The notes: generated by a model not told the origin, from the letters alone. A stretch of DNA of 64,000 bases from Rhodocollybia butyracea (GCA_015501585.1 JADNRY010000025.1:186001-250000); one strand, 5' to 3'; positions 34,620 through 47,438 are shown, numbered from the stretch's first letter. Translations and numbers: made by a program.

Positions 34620-36390
34620 TCTCGTAGGTTTTGTATTACTTAGTCTTCTTTGGTTGCTTTAGTGAATCTATCATCTTTATTCTCTCCCTCCAATGTGCTA
34701 CTAAGTCCGCTTTGGCAGCACCGTGTCACTTTCTCCAGGTCTACACAGACACGGGAAAGTTAGTTCTGTGCAAGGTTCTGTGGGGAACAAGTTTTCGCAT
34801 GTGTGTACTTTGGGTCAGCTTGAAGATCTATTGTTGTACCGTCAGTTGACCTCCGCACAGTGACATGCAATCACCAAACGTTACTGTCAAGGTTGTGAAC
34901 AGCTTGTACTTAAAATATGGACGCAGGGCCTGCCATGTGCGATGTCTTTTTGCCAGATTTATCTGCAATTCTTCCTGATACTTTCTTCATTGTTTCAGAA
35001 GCATGATATACATGCGCCTCTGCTTTAGCACCAGGGTTCGTTTTTCTGAGGAGACGCCCCTCCTGGTTCTCTCCATCGAAGAAACCTAGTGGCTCCAAAC
35101 AAAAACGAAGACCACTTTATAAAGAACGCCGAGATCAGCAGATAGTATCGTTGAGTCTGTCACCAGGGTGCCTATGACTGTGAACACCACTTCGAATGAC
35201 CGGCAAGGTCCCATCCTTGGAGTCTTCAACCTTCGTTGTCGCATTTTCAAACCGTCGGGAGCAGCTCCGGAGGTGCAACAACACGGAGATAAAGTGGGGG
35301 ACCGAGGTATACTGAGTGAGCTCTTGTATACCCTCGGTGAGATAGAATTGAATAAGTACACGTACAGAGGAATTCGACGGAGTACTGCTGGCAGTGCTGA
35401 GTGCGAAAAGCAGAATATCGAATCAGTCAGCAAGGTAATAATCCGCTGGGGAGGTGCTTTATCTGATGTCGGACTCGGCCAGGGGTGGAGACTATACCCC
35501 AGATGATATGTAGACGCAGCAAGCAGCACTAAAGTTAAAATCACGACTATCAGCCAGCCAAAACAAGGGTCATCTTGAAAAAAATCAATTCCTCAGGCTG
35601 CTAATACCCGAGAAGTGTCCTAGAATAGCGATTTGCAGGTTCGTATTGGATATTGGACATAATGAAGGATGGGCTAGTTGTTAAGTACATCGGTGAGTAC
35701 TTTCCACGTATTTTACACCTGCACTGCGAGCACAGTCGGTTTTAGTCTTCGAGACGAGGGTCGTTCACTGGAGGTTTTCAAGTAACAGCTTAAGGCTAGA
35801 AAAACGAGCATATACAGACAGATTAAACGTTAAAAGAGGAGATCACCCATGGTAATGGATAATACATGTAGATAGGAATTGGGTTGGTTCAAGTAAGCGC
35901 CAAAATGTCGTGACTGATCATGCCACCGTGACAACGAAGTTCTGTCTTTCGAACTACGCAGACTGAATATATTCAATGGAAGGTATCTCTTCAGCTGTTT
36001 CTACTGCCACACTGACACGTTGACATCATAAACTTTCTTTTTTTTGCAATCATCCCAGTAATGCAACACATACCATAGCTCGACATCTTCTTGATCTTTC
36101 ATGTCCGAGAGAGGAAACCGAATCGCGTCAGAATTGATAACGTTGGGCTCAAAGAAAACTTCGGACATGGTACCCAGCAACCGTCGGAGAGCTAAGCTTT
36201 CCGAAGCTATGGCTTGTTCTAATCTGAACCCGTAAAGCTCTCAAGATGCATGGTACTTACGCTTAAGCTAAAAGTGTCAATCAATCCCTCAAGCGCCCAA
36301 GAATCTACTTGAAAACTCGTGACATTGATATATACTTACATATAGCCTCTATCGGAGTCTATATGGCTAAATGTTCAGCTTTGTTTGAGA
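34620..36390. other. Upstream half of unit A, no intact gene
   Basis: Minus-strand ORFs at 35086-35544 and 34910-35098 are partly matched in unit B but do not align as clean proteins, so I treat them as decayed or non-coding. One contains hydrophobic stretches (MILTLVLLAASTYHLGY), perhaps the remains of a membrane protein. Confidence 0.35.
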
Positions 36391-39010
36391 ATGCTACCAA
36401 CTCTATCTGCCAGGACCAGTTCCCAAATTCTTTCCTTTATAGCAGCTGATGACCACGATGACTCGGACGAAGACTTCAATGACCTTGTTACAACCTTGAA
36501 TCGAGAGGAGTCATCGGAGGCGATGGAGCTGCTACAAATGGTCGGCTCATTTGCTCTCATATGTAGTATGCTTCATAAATTCATGCTTATGATGCAATCC
36601 AGGAGCTTGACCGTGCGCGTGCTACAAATCACTCTCAATTCGGGAAGAGATCGAAGAGATGTTTTAAAACTCATGCGCCGTTTGAATCGCCAATATGGAG
36701 TCCTTCCCCCTTCAATGGTTCTTGATGGTCTTGTCTGCGAAAGTAAGCGTGCGGTGAAAGGTGGAGGCTTCGCTGTATGGCTTCTGTTCAAACGATATCC
36801 CAGTTACTCATGTCTTTCCTGGTAGGATGTTTATGTTGGACGTTGGAATAATCGACGCGTCTGCATGAAGGTTTTGCGGTATTTCCAAGAAGGCTCGGAG
36901 AGAGAAACCTTGCTCAAGGTATGTCGATTGGACCTGAATCATCCTGAAACGAATATTGAGGATTTACCTACAGGCATTAAGTAAAGAGGTTCTGTTGTGG
37001 AGGCAGCTCAATCATCCAAACATCCTTCCTTTCCTTGGTGTAAATACTGAAATGTTTTCGCCACCTTCTGTATTATTTCTCCTTGGATGTTCAATGGCGA
37101 TATTATCTCATATACTCAGAAACATCCATTGGATTTGGATATGAAATTGAAACATGTGTGTACTCGCTCTTCTTCGTAAATATACTCATCGACGATAAAT
37201 CATAGGCTGCTCAAGTCGCCGAAGGCCTTGTCTATTTGCATGGACTCGATCCGCCTGTAGCTCACGGCGACATCAAAGGGGTTAGTCAACCATCTTACTT
37301 GTGGATCCTCACTCACCAATCGGCAGGCCAACATTTTGGTATCTGACGATCGTCGTTCCTGTTGTCTTGCTGACTTTGGCTTATCTGTTTTGGATACGCA
37401 ATCCATGAACCCAACAAAAACTGCTTCCACTCAAGGCTCACTCCGTTGGCTAGCACCGGAATTTATCAATCCTCCTTCTTATACTGTGGCGGGAGCCGGA
37501 ATGCTACTACCGCGAGATATCTATGCATTCGGGTGTACAGTAGTCGAGGTAAGCCTTCCAAAAGGCTGAGATATAATATCTCAAAGGCATATGTAGATCT
37601 TGACTGGGACACCGCCATTCTCGCATATTTCTCAAGAAATCGCTGTTGCAATGAAGGTCTTGGGGGTGAAAGGCCTTCGCTTCCTGCAGAAACAATCCCG
37701 CGAGAATCTGCCTTCAAATCAATGCATTCAGTATTGGAACGGTGTTGGTCAGAAAAAAATAGTGAACGACCTAGTGCACAGAGAATTTTGGAATTGATTA
37801 CCAACCCGCAAGACCTTTCACTTCTAGGCTCAGTGCAAGTGAGCAAGGTTCGGGTTGTTGCACCATTCATACGCTTAGCAGTGACTAATGCTTTCATCAT
37901 TGTAGAATACAAACGAAGAACAGCGCGGCGTTGTTGCCACTGGGTTCGTCCATGGTCCTGCTCGCTCTGCTAGTCAACGATCCTTCCCGTTTGATTCGCC
38001 CCAACAGCAGCAGTCAGATCCTTCTTCTCCCCATATCTTGACTGCATCTCTCCACAACCCCGAGGCTTTGCCTTCAATAGTCACCGCTGCACCACAGATT
38101 CGTCCTCCTGAGCCTTCATCTAACGAGGTATCGGTCGACGCATTAGATTTTGACCAGCCCTCGACTCTCGAAATGTATTCCAAGATCTTGTTATTCAAGA
38201 ATGATCATACGCGCAATACGCTGGTGTCTCCCACACCAACAACGCAGCAATACCAGGTCGTGCAATCGATTGCTCAGAAGCTTGGATTGTACCATTACTT
38301 TGTTGGCGAGGGTGACGAGATGTGTGCAGTTGTGGCTCGCGCTGACCCGCAAAGGGTGCGTTTTTCTGATCTTTTCAATCTTCCCTTCTAACGATTCCAC
38401 TGTAGCAGCAAGCGCCTCGGGAAAGCTTGCCAGGCCCCTCTTCTACCAAGACTGTTTCTCCCACCAAGGATACTTCCTTATCTTCCTTCGAACACTTGAG
38501 TGTTTTGGAAGAAGCCCAAATTTCTCCTCCCGAAGCTCCATCTGGCGAGGTATTAATCGATGAACTGGATTTCAACCAGCCCTCGACTCTCAAAATGTAT
38601 TCCAAGGTCCTGTTGTTCAAGAATGATCTTACACGTACTGAGCTAGTATGTTCCACCCCAACGCCCCAGGAGTACCATGTTGTGAAATTGATTGCTCAGA
38701 AGCTTGGATTGTACCAATACTCTGTTGGAAAGAGATCCACGATTGTGACTCGCCTTGATGATACACAATTAGGTCCTCTGCGAAAGTATATTATGCCCCA
38801 GCTTTGTTGGAGTCAGCAACATCAATGGCTTATGCGAACCATTTCCACGGTGACGCGCTAGCTGGCAGTTTCCCGGTCAGCAGTTATAGCAGTTATAGCT
38901 CGAGCATCGTACATCAGCCGGCTGGCGTCATAGAAAGAGACAGCTTACCTTGGGATGATCCATTGTTGAATCAAGCATGGAGGGATTATCAAGAACGGGT
39001 AGGACAATAG
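36391..39010 (+). pseudogene. TKL-like protein kinase with two R3H-like domains, copy A (frameshifted)
   Basis: After an acidic N-terminus (ADDHDDSDEDFNDLV), a helical region LRRLNRQYG-like precedes the kinase. Landmarks are the GGGFADVYVGRW glycine loop, VCMKVLRYF (catalytic Lys), WRQLNHPNILPFLG, HGDIKGANIL catalytic loop, LADFGLS, LAPEFINPPSY, DIYAFGCTVVE and RPSAQRILELI. The tail carries two R3H-like segments (SIAQKLGLYHYFVG and LIAQKLGLYQYSVG) and ends IERDSLPWDDPLLNQAW. Relative to copy B there are single-base losses near 37065 (after NTEMF), near 37655 (a G run) and a shift near 38790, so the frame is broken three times. The kinase class, with an HGD rather than HRD loop, is expanded in Agaricomycetes. 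Substrate unknown. Confidence 0.75.
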
Positions 39011-39384
39011 GGTGTGGATGGCGACTCGTAGGACCAGAGTGTTGTAATAGCTATGGTTCCAAGAGGTACATTGAAATTAGGCTACTGTCAACCGACTGTG
39101 CTGAGGTTGGTAATCACTGAGATTACCACGCGAACCGTCTGTGTGGACCACGCTATATTTGACAAGCAAGAAGAGGTGTACGAGGTAATGGTAAAGAAGG
39201 AAATGCCACAGATGAGACCAGTAAATAAGTGTAGCGACAATTATAACAAGTGTAGTAAGAGTGTTTACAGCTCTTCCCCATGAAGGGCTTGCAGTAAACT
39301 CATCGTCGTGCAGAAGAATGATAAGCCTCCAGAAACCTACGTCCGAATTTGGTTCACAGTCCCATTTCCCTTCCCTCATAGTGG

Positions 39385-41094
39385 GTTTGTATTAAGTAGT
39401 TTTCTTTGGTGGCTTTGGTGAATCCGTCATCTTTATTTCCCCTCTTTGTACTACCAAGCCTGCTATGGCATCGCGTCTGTCTACACACGAAAAAGTTAGT
39501 TCTGACTCTTCTGAGCAAGGTTCTGCATTTTTCGTGCATCTCGGGTCAGTTTAAGAATTGTTATAGGGCCGTCGGCGGTTGACCTCTGCACACTGTCAAG
39601 GCTGGGAATAGGTTTTATACTGGAAGAATGGCTGTAGGGCATGTCCGATGTCTTCTTGCTAAATTTATCTGCAGGGGCCCCTCCCAATGCCTTCTATACA
39701 TGCGCCTCTGCTTTATGACCAGGATTCTTCTTTCTGAGGAATTGACATTGCCGAAAATCTCCGTCAAAGAACGCTAGTAGCTCCAATTGAGCTCCGAGAA
39801 ACAAAAACAAAAACCACATTTGGAACATCAAAATCGACAGTCACCATCGCTGAGCTTGTCACCAAGATGTGTAGACCACTCCGTATGACCGGCAAGGTCT
39901 CATCCTTGTTCGAATGGTCGGGGAGCAGCTCTGGAGGTACAGCGCTAGCACGAGGGGGGACCGGAGTATGCTCTCGAATTGAATAACAGGTAGGAGCTTG
40001 ACGGAGTGTTACTGCCAGTGCTGAGTACGAAAAGCTGAATATCAAATCAGTCACTGAGGAGATAATTCGCTGGGGAAATGTGCTCTATCTTATGCCGGGA
40101 TCGATTGGTGGTGTAGACTAGACTCCAGATGATATGTAGATGCAGCAAGTAGTACTGGTGTTAAAATCAGGAATATCCGCCAGCCAAAACACGGGTCATT
40201 GCCTGAGCAATACTCCTCAAACTTGAAGTATTGGAAAAAAATCAGTCCCTCAGGCTGCTCCTTAATACCCAGGAAGTGTCTTTAGTCCTAGAACAGCGAT
40301 TTGCAGGTTCGTATCGGATATTGGATATAATGAAAAATGGGCTAGCTGTTAAGTAGATCGGAGAGTACTTTCCACGTACCCAGTGAACGACTTTGAAAAC
40401 CGTGCTGGCAGAAGCTGGCAGTGTAAATGGAAGATAATGTTGAAATAAGGTGTTTTATTTAAGGAATAGCTTAGGGGAAAATGAGCATATACAAGCAGGT
40501 TAGAGGTTTAAAGAGGAGATCACCCACGATAGTGGATAGTTGATACTAATAGGGATTGACATGAAGGTGGCTTGCAAGGTGGCTTGCAAGTTGTACATTG
40601 AAGTAAGCGCCAGTCTTCCAAAATGTCGTGACTGATCATGCCATCGTGACAGCGAAGTTCTTTCTTTCGTCCACTTCAAACTACACTCAGACCGAATCTA
40701 TTCAACGGGAGGTAATTATAACTCTTCAATTGTCTCTGCTGCACCACTAATGCGCTGACCTTGGTACAGGATCTTCCTTTTTGCAATCAATCATCCCAGT
40801 GATCCCACAAGGCACTCATCACTCATACCATACATCTTTCATGTCCTACAGGAACCGGATCGCGCAAGAATCGATAACGTCGCGCTCAACGAAAAACTTC
40901 CGACATGGTATCCAGTAACTGTAAGCTTTCCGAAGTCATGGCTTGTTCCAATCTGAAACCGTACAGCTCTCAAGATGCATTGCCCTCTCAAGCCAACATG
41001 ATGCCTTGCCTCAGGCCTTAACTGAAATCATATCTACTTGGAAACTCGTGACATTGGATATGTAAAGCCCTTTGCTGTCCACCTTTGTTTGAGA
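39385..41094. other. Upstream half of unit B, no intact gene
   Basis: It aligns with 34620-36390. A minus-strand ORF (39764-40054) partly matches its counterpart but has drifted; no supported gene. Confidence 0.35.
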
Positions 41095-43371
41095 ATGCTA
41101 GTACCAACTCTACTATCTACCAAGGCCACTACCGAACTTCTTTCCTTTATAGAGGCTGATGACCACGATGACTGGGACGAAGACTTCAATGACTTCGTTA
41201 CAACCTTGAATCTAAAGGAATCATCGGAGGGAATGGAATTGCTACAAACGGTAGGCGCGTTTGCTCTAGTATGCTTCCTAAATTCATGCTTATGGTGCGA
41301 TCCAGGAGCTTGACCGTGCGCGTACTACAAATGACTCTCAATTCGGGAAGAGATGGAAGAGATGTTTAAAACTCATGCGCCGTTTGAATCGCCGATATGG
41401 AGTCCTTCCCCCTTCAATGATTCTTGATGGTCTAGTCTGCGAGAGTAAGCGTGCGGTGAAAGGTGGAGGTTTTTCTGTACGACTTCTGTTCAAACGATAT
41501 CCCATTTACCAATGTCTTTCCTGGTAGGATGTTTATATTGGACGTTGGTATGATCGACGCGTCTGCATGAAGGTATTGCGGTATTTCCAAGAAGGGTCGG
41601 AGAGAGAGACTTTGCTCAAGGTATGTTAATTGGACTCGAATCATCTGGAACGAATACTGAAGATCTACCTACAGGCATTAAGTAAAGAGGTTCTGTTGTG
41701 GAGGCAGCTCAATCATCCAAACATCCTTCCTTTCCTTGGTGTGAACACCGAAATGTTTGCGCCTACCTTCTGTATTATCTCTCCTTGGTTGTTCAATGGC
41801 GATATTATCTCATATACTCAGAAACATCCATTGGATTTGGATATGAAATTGAAACATGTTTGTGCTCGTTCTTCTGCATAAACATACTCATGGACAATAA
41901 ACCATAGGCTGCTCAAGTCGCCGAAGGCCTTGTCTACTTGCACGGACTCGATCCGCCTGTAGCTCATGGCGACATCAAAGGGGTTTGTCAACCCTCTTAC
42001 TTGTGGATCCTCACTCACCAATTGGCAAGGCGAACATTTTGATATATGACGATCGTCGTTCGTGCTGTCTTGCTGACTTTGGATTATCTGTTTTGGATAC
42101 ACAATCCATGAACCCAACAAAAACTACTTCCACTCAAGGCTCACTTCGTTGGCTAGCACCAGAATTCATCAACCCTCCTTCTTATACTGTGGCGGGGGCC
42201 GGAATGCTACTACCGCGAGATATCTATGCGTTCGGGTGTACAGTAGTCGAGGTAAGTGTATCAAAAGGCTCAAATCCACCATATCTCAAAGGCATCCGTA
42301 GATCTTGACTGGGACACCACCATTCTCGGATGTTCCTCAAGATATCATTGTTGCAATGAAGGTCTTGGGAGGTGAAAGGCCTTCGCTCCCTATAGAAGCA
42401 ATCCCACAAGAATCTGTCTTCAAGTCAATGTATTCAATATTGGAATGGTGTTGGTCAGAAAGAAACAGTGAACGACCTAGTGCACAGAGAATTTTGGACT
42501 TGATTACCAACCCGCAAGACCTTTCACTTCTAGGCTCAGTGCAAGTAAGCAAGGTTCGAATTGTTGCGCCATTCATATTCTCAGCGGCGACTAATGTTCA
42601 TCATTGCAGAATACAGACGAAGAACACGGCAGCGTCGTTGCCACTGGGTTCGCCCATGGTCCTGCTCGCTCTGCTAGTCAACCACCCTTCTCGTTTGGTT
42701 CGCCCCAACAGCGGCAGCCACATCGTTCTTCTCCTCACATCTTCACTGCATATCTCCACAACCCCGAGGCTTTGCCTTCAAAAGTCCCTGCTGTAACACA
42801 GACCCCTCCTCCCGAACCTCCGTCCTACGAGGAATCGATCGATGAGCTGGATTTCAACCAGCCCTCGACTCTCCAAATCTATACCCAGGTTGTGTTATTC
42901 AAGAACGATCCTACACGCACTGAGATGGTGTGCTCCACGCCAACACCCGAGGAGTACCATGTTGTGAAATTAATTGCTCAGAAGCTTGCATTGTACCATT
43001 ATTCTCTTGGAAAGAAATCCACGATTGTGACTCGCATTGATACACAATCTGGGCGTATTGTATCTGAGTCCCAAACTTTGGCGGAGTCGGCATTGCTACC
43101 GTTCGAATCTGTTTACCAAGCACAATTCCATGACTACACAGTAGGGGGCAATTTGTACTCAATACTTGGCGAAGCGGAAGATGACGGAGGAGGAAACTTT
43201 GTCCAATACTACATAGGCGGAGCGGGAGGTGGCGGAGAAGGAGATGGCGTGGTTATTAACTCGAGCATCGGACATCGACCGGCTGGCGTTATCGAAAGAG
43301 ACAGTTTACCTTGGGACGATCCGTTGTTGAATCATGCATGGAGGGATTATCAAGAGCGGATAGGACAATAG
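41095..43371 (+). pseudogene. TKL-like protein kinase with one R3H-like domain, copy B
   Basis: From about 41540 onward every exon splices in frame. Landmarks are VCMKVLRYF, WRQLNHPNILPFLG, APTFCIISPWLFNGDIISYT, VAHGDIKGANIL, LADFGLSVLD, RWLAPEFINPPSY, DIYAFGCTVVE, LTGTPPFSDVPQDI and CWSERNSERPSAQRILDLI. A proline/serine linker and one R3H-like segment (LIAQKLALYHYSLG) follow, then a glycine-rich stretch and IERDSLPWDDPLLNHAW to TAG 43371. In the pre-kinase exon a T run is one base shorter than in copy A (GATGTTTAAA at 41361), which puts TAA in frame. That is the only lesion I see. If it is a read error, this copy is the functional kinase. Confidence 0.75.
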
Positions 43372-43742
43372 GGTGTGAAAGCACTGTGAAGCTCGAGTAG
43401 GACCAGACTGTTGTGATAGCTTTGGATCCAAGTAGGTGCATTGAAACCAGGCCACGAAAAACCGACTTTACTGAGGGTCAGTAATCACTGAGGTCACAAC
43501 GCGAACCAATTGAAGGACCATGATACTTGCTTATAACTTTACGAGATGTACAAGATAGGTAAAGAACAACTAAGGAATCGCGTAAACAAGTGTAGCGACA
43601 CGCGAATAGGGTAACTATAACAAGTCGACTACTATAGGTTGTTCTGCGTGAGCGCCGTCCAGAAACGTACACGTGGCTGTGTCCAAATTAGTGTTTCACA
43701 ATTCCGTCCCGTCCGTCCGTTCTCTCATACTTAATCCTCATA

Positions 43743-44575
43743 ATGACATTCAAACGTCTGCCCTCGCTCTGCGTTCTCCTTCTATACTCCGCGCTGGCTG
43801 CGAACGCCCTTCATTTCTACCTAGACGCAAACGAGAAAAGATGCTTCATTGAAGAACTGCCAACAGATACTGTAGTCGAAGGTGATTTCAAACAACGAAC
43901 CATTCCTCCGAGTCTCAACAAGAAGTTTGTTTTCAAGGTCATTACCGCGCTCTAGAATGGTCAGAAGCACAGCAGAAATACATGATAGATGATAATTTGG
44001 GGATACACGTCGAAGTAGAGGTATGCTAACTCAACCCTAACTGAAAAACCCCCGTTCATTTTCATTTCTTTTTGATATCTTACAGGAAGTAGAAACCGGA
44101 CATAAAGTCACCAAAAGCAAAGGCCCCTCCGACGGTAAATTCACATTTACGTCGCACGAAGCTGGAGACCATTCCATCTGCCTTTCAACCAACTATACCT
44201 CCTGGTTTTCTTCGACCCACATTCGTCTGTACCTCGACATCGTCGTAGGCAGTACCCGACCCGATACCGAACATGACCGAACACATGTGTCGGAGGTCGC
44301 TGCGAAGGTGCGGGATTTGAACCAGAAGCTCGAGGATATCCGGAGAGAACAGCAGTACCAGAGAGAGAGAGAGGCGGACTATAGGGATTTAAGTGAAAGT
44401 ACGAATTCGCGAGCGGTGTGGTATAGTGTTGTGCAGATTGCGGTGCTTATTTTGACGTGTGCGTGGCAGTTGAGGCATTTGAAGGTACGCTGCGAAAGAC
44501 TTTTTTGTTTCTGTGCTGAGCGCTGAATGAATTTGGGTTGTTTAGAACTTTTTCGAGGATCGGAAATCGAGGTAG
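43743..44575 (+). CDS. p24 family cargo receptor (EMP24/GP25L, alpha-like)
   Basis: p24 proteins cycle between ER and Golgi in COPI/COPII vesicles. ATG 43743 starts a signal peptide (LCVLLLYSALAANA), then the GOLD domain LHFYLDANEKRCFIEELPTD. An intron follows VVEG, then HYRALEWSEAQQKYMIDD, and after a second intron EVETGHKVTKSK, GKFTFTSHEAGDHSICLSTN and HIRLYLDIVVG. A coiled coil (RDLNQKLEDIRREQQYQRER), one membrane segment (YSVVQIAVLILTCAWQL) and a short tail across a last intron (NFFEDRKSR) finish at 44575. All splices are in frame. A dead copy is at 62540-63260. The extreme C-terminus lacks a clear KKxx signal. Confidence 0.92.
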
Positions 44576-45337
44576 TACGATGCGGGTTTTCCGTTGTACG
44601 ATTGGCGATGGTTATTTATGTCAGTTAATGGCGACGAAATGAACTTATTTTTTTTTCGAAATGCGAAATAATTGTTTTGACGCGTCGATATGAATCGAAG
44701 GCACTTTGCAGGTTTTTCTCTTTCAGTTTGGAGATAAAGCGCCAGAATTATGGTTAGAATCTGGAGGGATGGATCGTGTATCAAAAGATTTGTTTGACTT
44801 GCTGGCCGTCTTTGGACGTAGCAGTGGGTGGTTGCATCTCCTGTTCTGACCCTCAGTTTGAACGGCGAAGCTTCAAGCCGTGCTATCACCCTACAGAAGC
44901 ACGTCTTCCGGATATGAGGCGCCTCGAGTTACAATAACTCTCTCTCAGTGCACCAACCCCGCGCCACCGTGACTCTGGCACTAGCCCTAATAACGACGCT
45001 CAACAACTCAACATCCCCAATCTTCACACCATTTTGCGTCCACGAGCCATCTAACCTTTAATCGTTCATATCGCTTCTTGCTAGACTGGACACTGATATG
45101 AACGTGTTCACTGTAACAGGACTCAGTTCCTACCATCTGGTTATGAAGCCAAAATGTAATTTCGAGGCGAAGTGGAGTCCGGTTCCGACATACCAACAAG
45201 CCTGTGACTGATATGTTCAAAAACAGCGAATTAGTAGGATTTTTGATTCGATTGCAGTTTACAAGACCCTCTCTTCCCTTCGGCCAGAGTCGGGGATGTA
45301 CATACACCTCGATTTTCAAGTTATCGAAATCTATTTC

Positions 45338-46160
45338 TCAGCCTCTCAGTTCTGTTTGGGTTTTGGAGATAGCAGACAGTCTTTCCTGTTCACCAGATAT
45401 GTCAGCCAAACAGAGCTGTGCCACACGAAATACGCTCACCAAGACTTGCGATCGAGAACGCATTTGGCCACAAGTGACAACCTGAAATACATCTCCAATG
45501 CGGACATCATGAGCATGTCCAGCCTTGACAAGGTACCTGCCCTCTCCCTCATCGCGCCCACCGAATACCTTAAATAGATCTCCCATCGGAGCGACTTGCC
45601 CATCGGGCCCAAAAACGTTTATTTCATCTGCTTTCACAGGCTTCTTGTTCCCCGCCTCATCAGCTTCGTGGAACCACAGCTCTAGCAAGGCACCCTCCAG
45701 ATTGAAGACAGTGCTACCAAACGAATAGTACAGCTTCCGGTCGGAAGTTCCGAATGGGTGGGTTTCGGGGTTGGTGTCTTGGCCCTACAAGTTTCCAACA
45801 TCAGCCTCTGTGCCAAAAGGATCGTCTTATCATCATACATAAGTTGGCCGTTGAGCCCTTTCAAAACACATGGCCCATAACTACGCGCTTCAACGATACC
45901 AAGCATCCACTGGGCCAACTCGTCGGTCAAAGAGCTGCGCGGAAAATCACGGGGTAAGCCAGAGTCCTGTAGCAGTGCGGAGTGTTGATCCATTAGGTTC
46001 CAGGCTTTGGTTTTGATATCCTACCCCCTCAAATTATTTATTAAATTTGAACTCAATCTTCACTAGCATTTGTAGAGCCTGTTATTCCTGAACGCACCTG
46101 CGTTTCTGCTGGGCCTTGAACTTTCAAAGAAGAAAACTTATTATGGAGCTGGTCAGACAT
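45338..46160 (-). pseudogene. Hypothetical protein with one frameshift
   Basis: ATG 46160 starts MSDQLHNKFSSLKVQGPAET, an intron of about 75 nt follows, then WNLMDQHSALLQDSGLPRDF, SLTDELAQWMLGIVEARSY and GQLMYDDKTILLAQRLMLET. The continuation THPFGTSDRKLYYSFGSTVF, LLELWFHEADEAGNKKPVKA, GPDGQVAPMGDLFKVFGGR and VRIGDVFQV lies in another frame, consistent with one missing base near 45788. The end is at 45338. I recognise no catalytic domain. It feels like a conserved basidiomycete family, but I cannot name it. It overlaps the block X that is duplicated near 63.3-63.9 kb only at its distal 3' side. Confidence 0.5.
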
Positions 46161-46743
46161 GGTGGAAATGAGACAAGCGTTGCTCGATTTACAAATCCGG
46201 TGAAGCGCCCTTTTGCCTTTCGCGTCAACGGAATTACTTGAGCGGATTCACCCTTCACGAGAAAGAGTCTCTGGGAAAACCAACCGGTCACCGATACAGT
46301 TTTGCTTCTTTTTGTTTTGTTTCTTGAGTTCCCATCCCATCTCACGTACTCGAAGGTTGCAGTGCTATAAAGATCCCAGTCCATAGGCTTTGAGCGAGGT
46401 AAGTAGCAGCCTTCAACCCACTTCCCCAATGTACGTACTCTCATCCCATCACCATTGCGTTACACACATCAGTTTATTGATCGTCGTGTTCTGTCTGCTT
46501 ATAGGAGACTATGTTTGGGCTAGTATGTATGTGACCTTACGAATGCCATTTCGAGCACTTACTTCGGGGGTTACTTGAAGAAACATTGATAGTGAAGAGT
46601 AGAAGAATCAAATGAGGATGAATGTCGTGATTGTAGCGTGGGGTAGACAGTGGCACTAAGATACGGAGCTGAGGTATGGTTTGAACACTAGAGTTTTTTC
46701 CTATCGTGCATCATTTAAAGCTGTAAGTTACTCGTACATACTA

Positions 46744-47438
46744 CTACATATGGACATCTGGGTTTACCCCCTCAAGTGCCTTGCCTGGATTTTCTGAGGA
46801 AGTGTTATAATATATTGGAGGAAATCTTTCAAGCACGTTCATTGTCTTTGGCACCATTTTTTGCACCGGCGCAAACTCCTTCATAAACGGGAAATAGTAG
46901 TGTCTCGCTATTTTAAGGGAGGGATGATGGAACTGGTAGAACTCGACAGGGTCGTGGTTGTCGATGGTACCGGCAACAAGTGAACCAATCAGACCGTGAG
47001 TCACATCAGTGACGACCAATCCGTAGCATAGCCTGGGCAGATCACACAAATGGCCTCCATGGAGCCCGTAATAAAACACGGCTGAGGGGTCGAATTCTAT
47101 AGGGTGACTGTTTGGTGGCCCCTGACCTGTAATGCTAACAAACTTTGGCGACTCCGACTTTGACAACGGATTCCTTCCGGCACCGACTCGATGTCTTTAA
47201 GGGAAGTCGTGATGTGCTTCAGCGCTTCGGGTGGGACTGGTACTCCAAGTGGTTTACCCGTTACATCGAACCCCTGCACTATAAACTGGATCTCGCGTCG
47301 CTCCTAGTTTCGGAATAGTCAATAAACCAGAATCGACGTATAATGAATATATCGTACCAGCGTTGGTGCAGCACACGCAGGGGAAATGAGGAACGCGAGC
47401 AGGACATTGAAACCCAGCGAGTGACGTGTGAAGAACAT
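46744..47438 (-). pseudogene. Small secreted protein, copy 1 (one frameshift)
   Basis: ATG 47438 gives a signal peptide (LLAFLISPACAAPTL, cleavage expected after the ACA/APT region). A 56-nt intron follows, then ERREIQFIVQGFDVTGKPLG, VPVPPEALKHITTSLKDIE and, after an apparent one-base loss near 47165, SKSESPKFVSITGQG, the AVFYYGLHGGHLCDLPRLCY segment and IGSLVAGTIDNHDPVEFYQF. The end is at 46744. It is paralogous to the intact gene at 59226-59874 with strongly diverged mature regions. Function is unknown; small secreted proteins of this kind are common in fungi. Confidence 0.6.

Larger units (their letters stand above)
34620..39380. repeat. Kinase segmental duplication, unit A
   Basis: About 4.76 kb that aligns with 39385-43700. 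Similarity begins at the TTTGTATTACTTAG/TTTGTATTAAGTAG stretch and extends through an upstream non-coding part of about 1.7 kb, the kinase gene and its 3' flank. Confidence 0.8.
39385..43700. repeat. Kinase segmental duplication, unit B
   Basis: Second unit, adjacent and in the same orientation. It ends near the p24 gene. It lacks the 0.4-kb segment encoding the extra R3H-like domain of unit A. Confidence 0.8.

Noticed and set aside
34910..35544. Minus-strand ORFs upstream of kinase copy A, one with a hydrophobic start
   Set aside because: The counterpart in unit B has shifted frames and different residues. No gene could be assembled.
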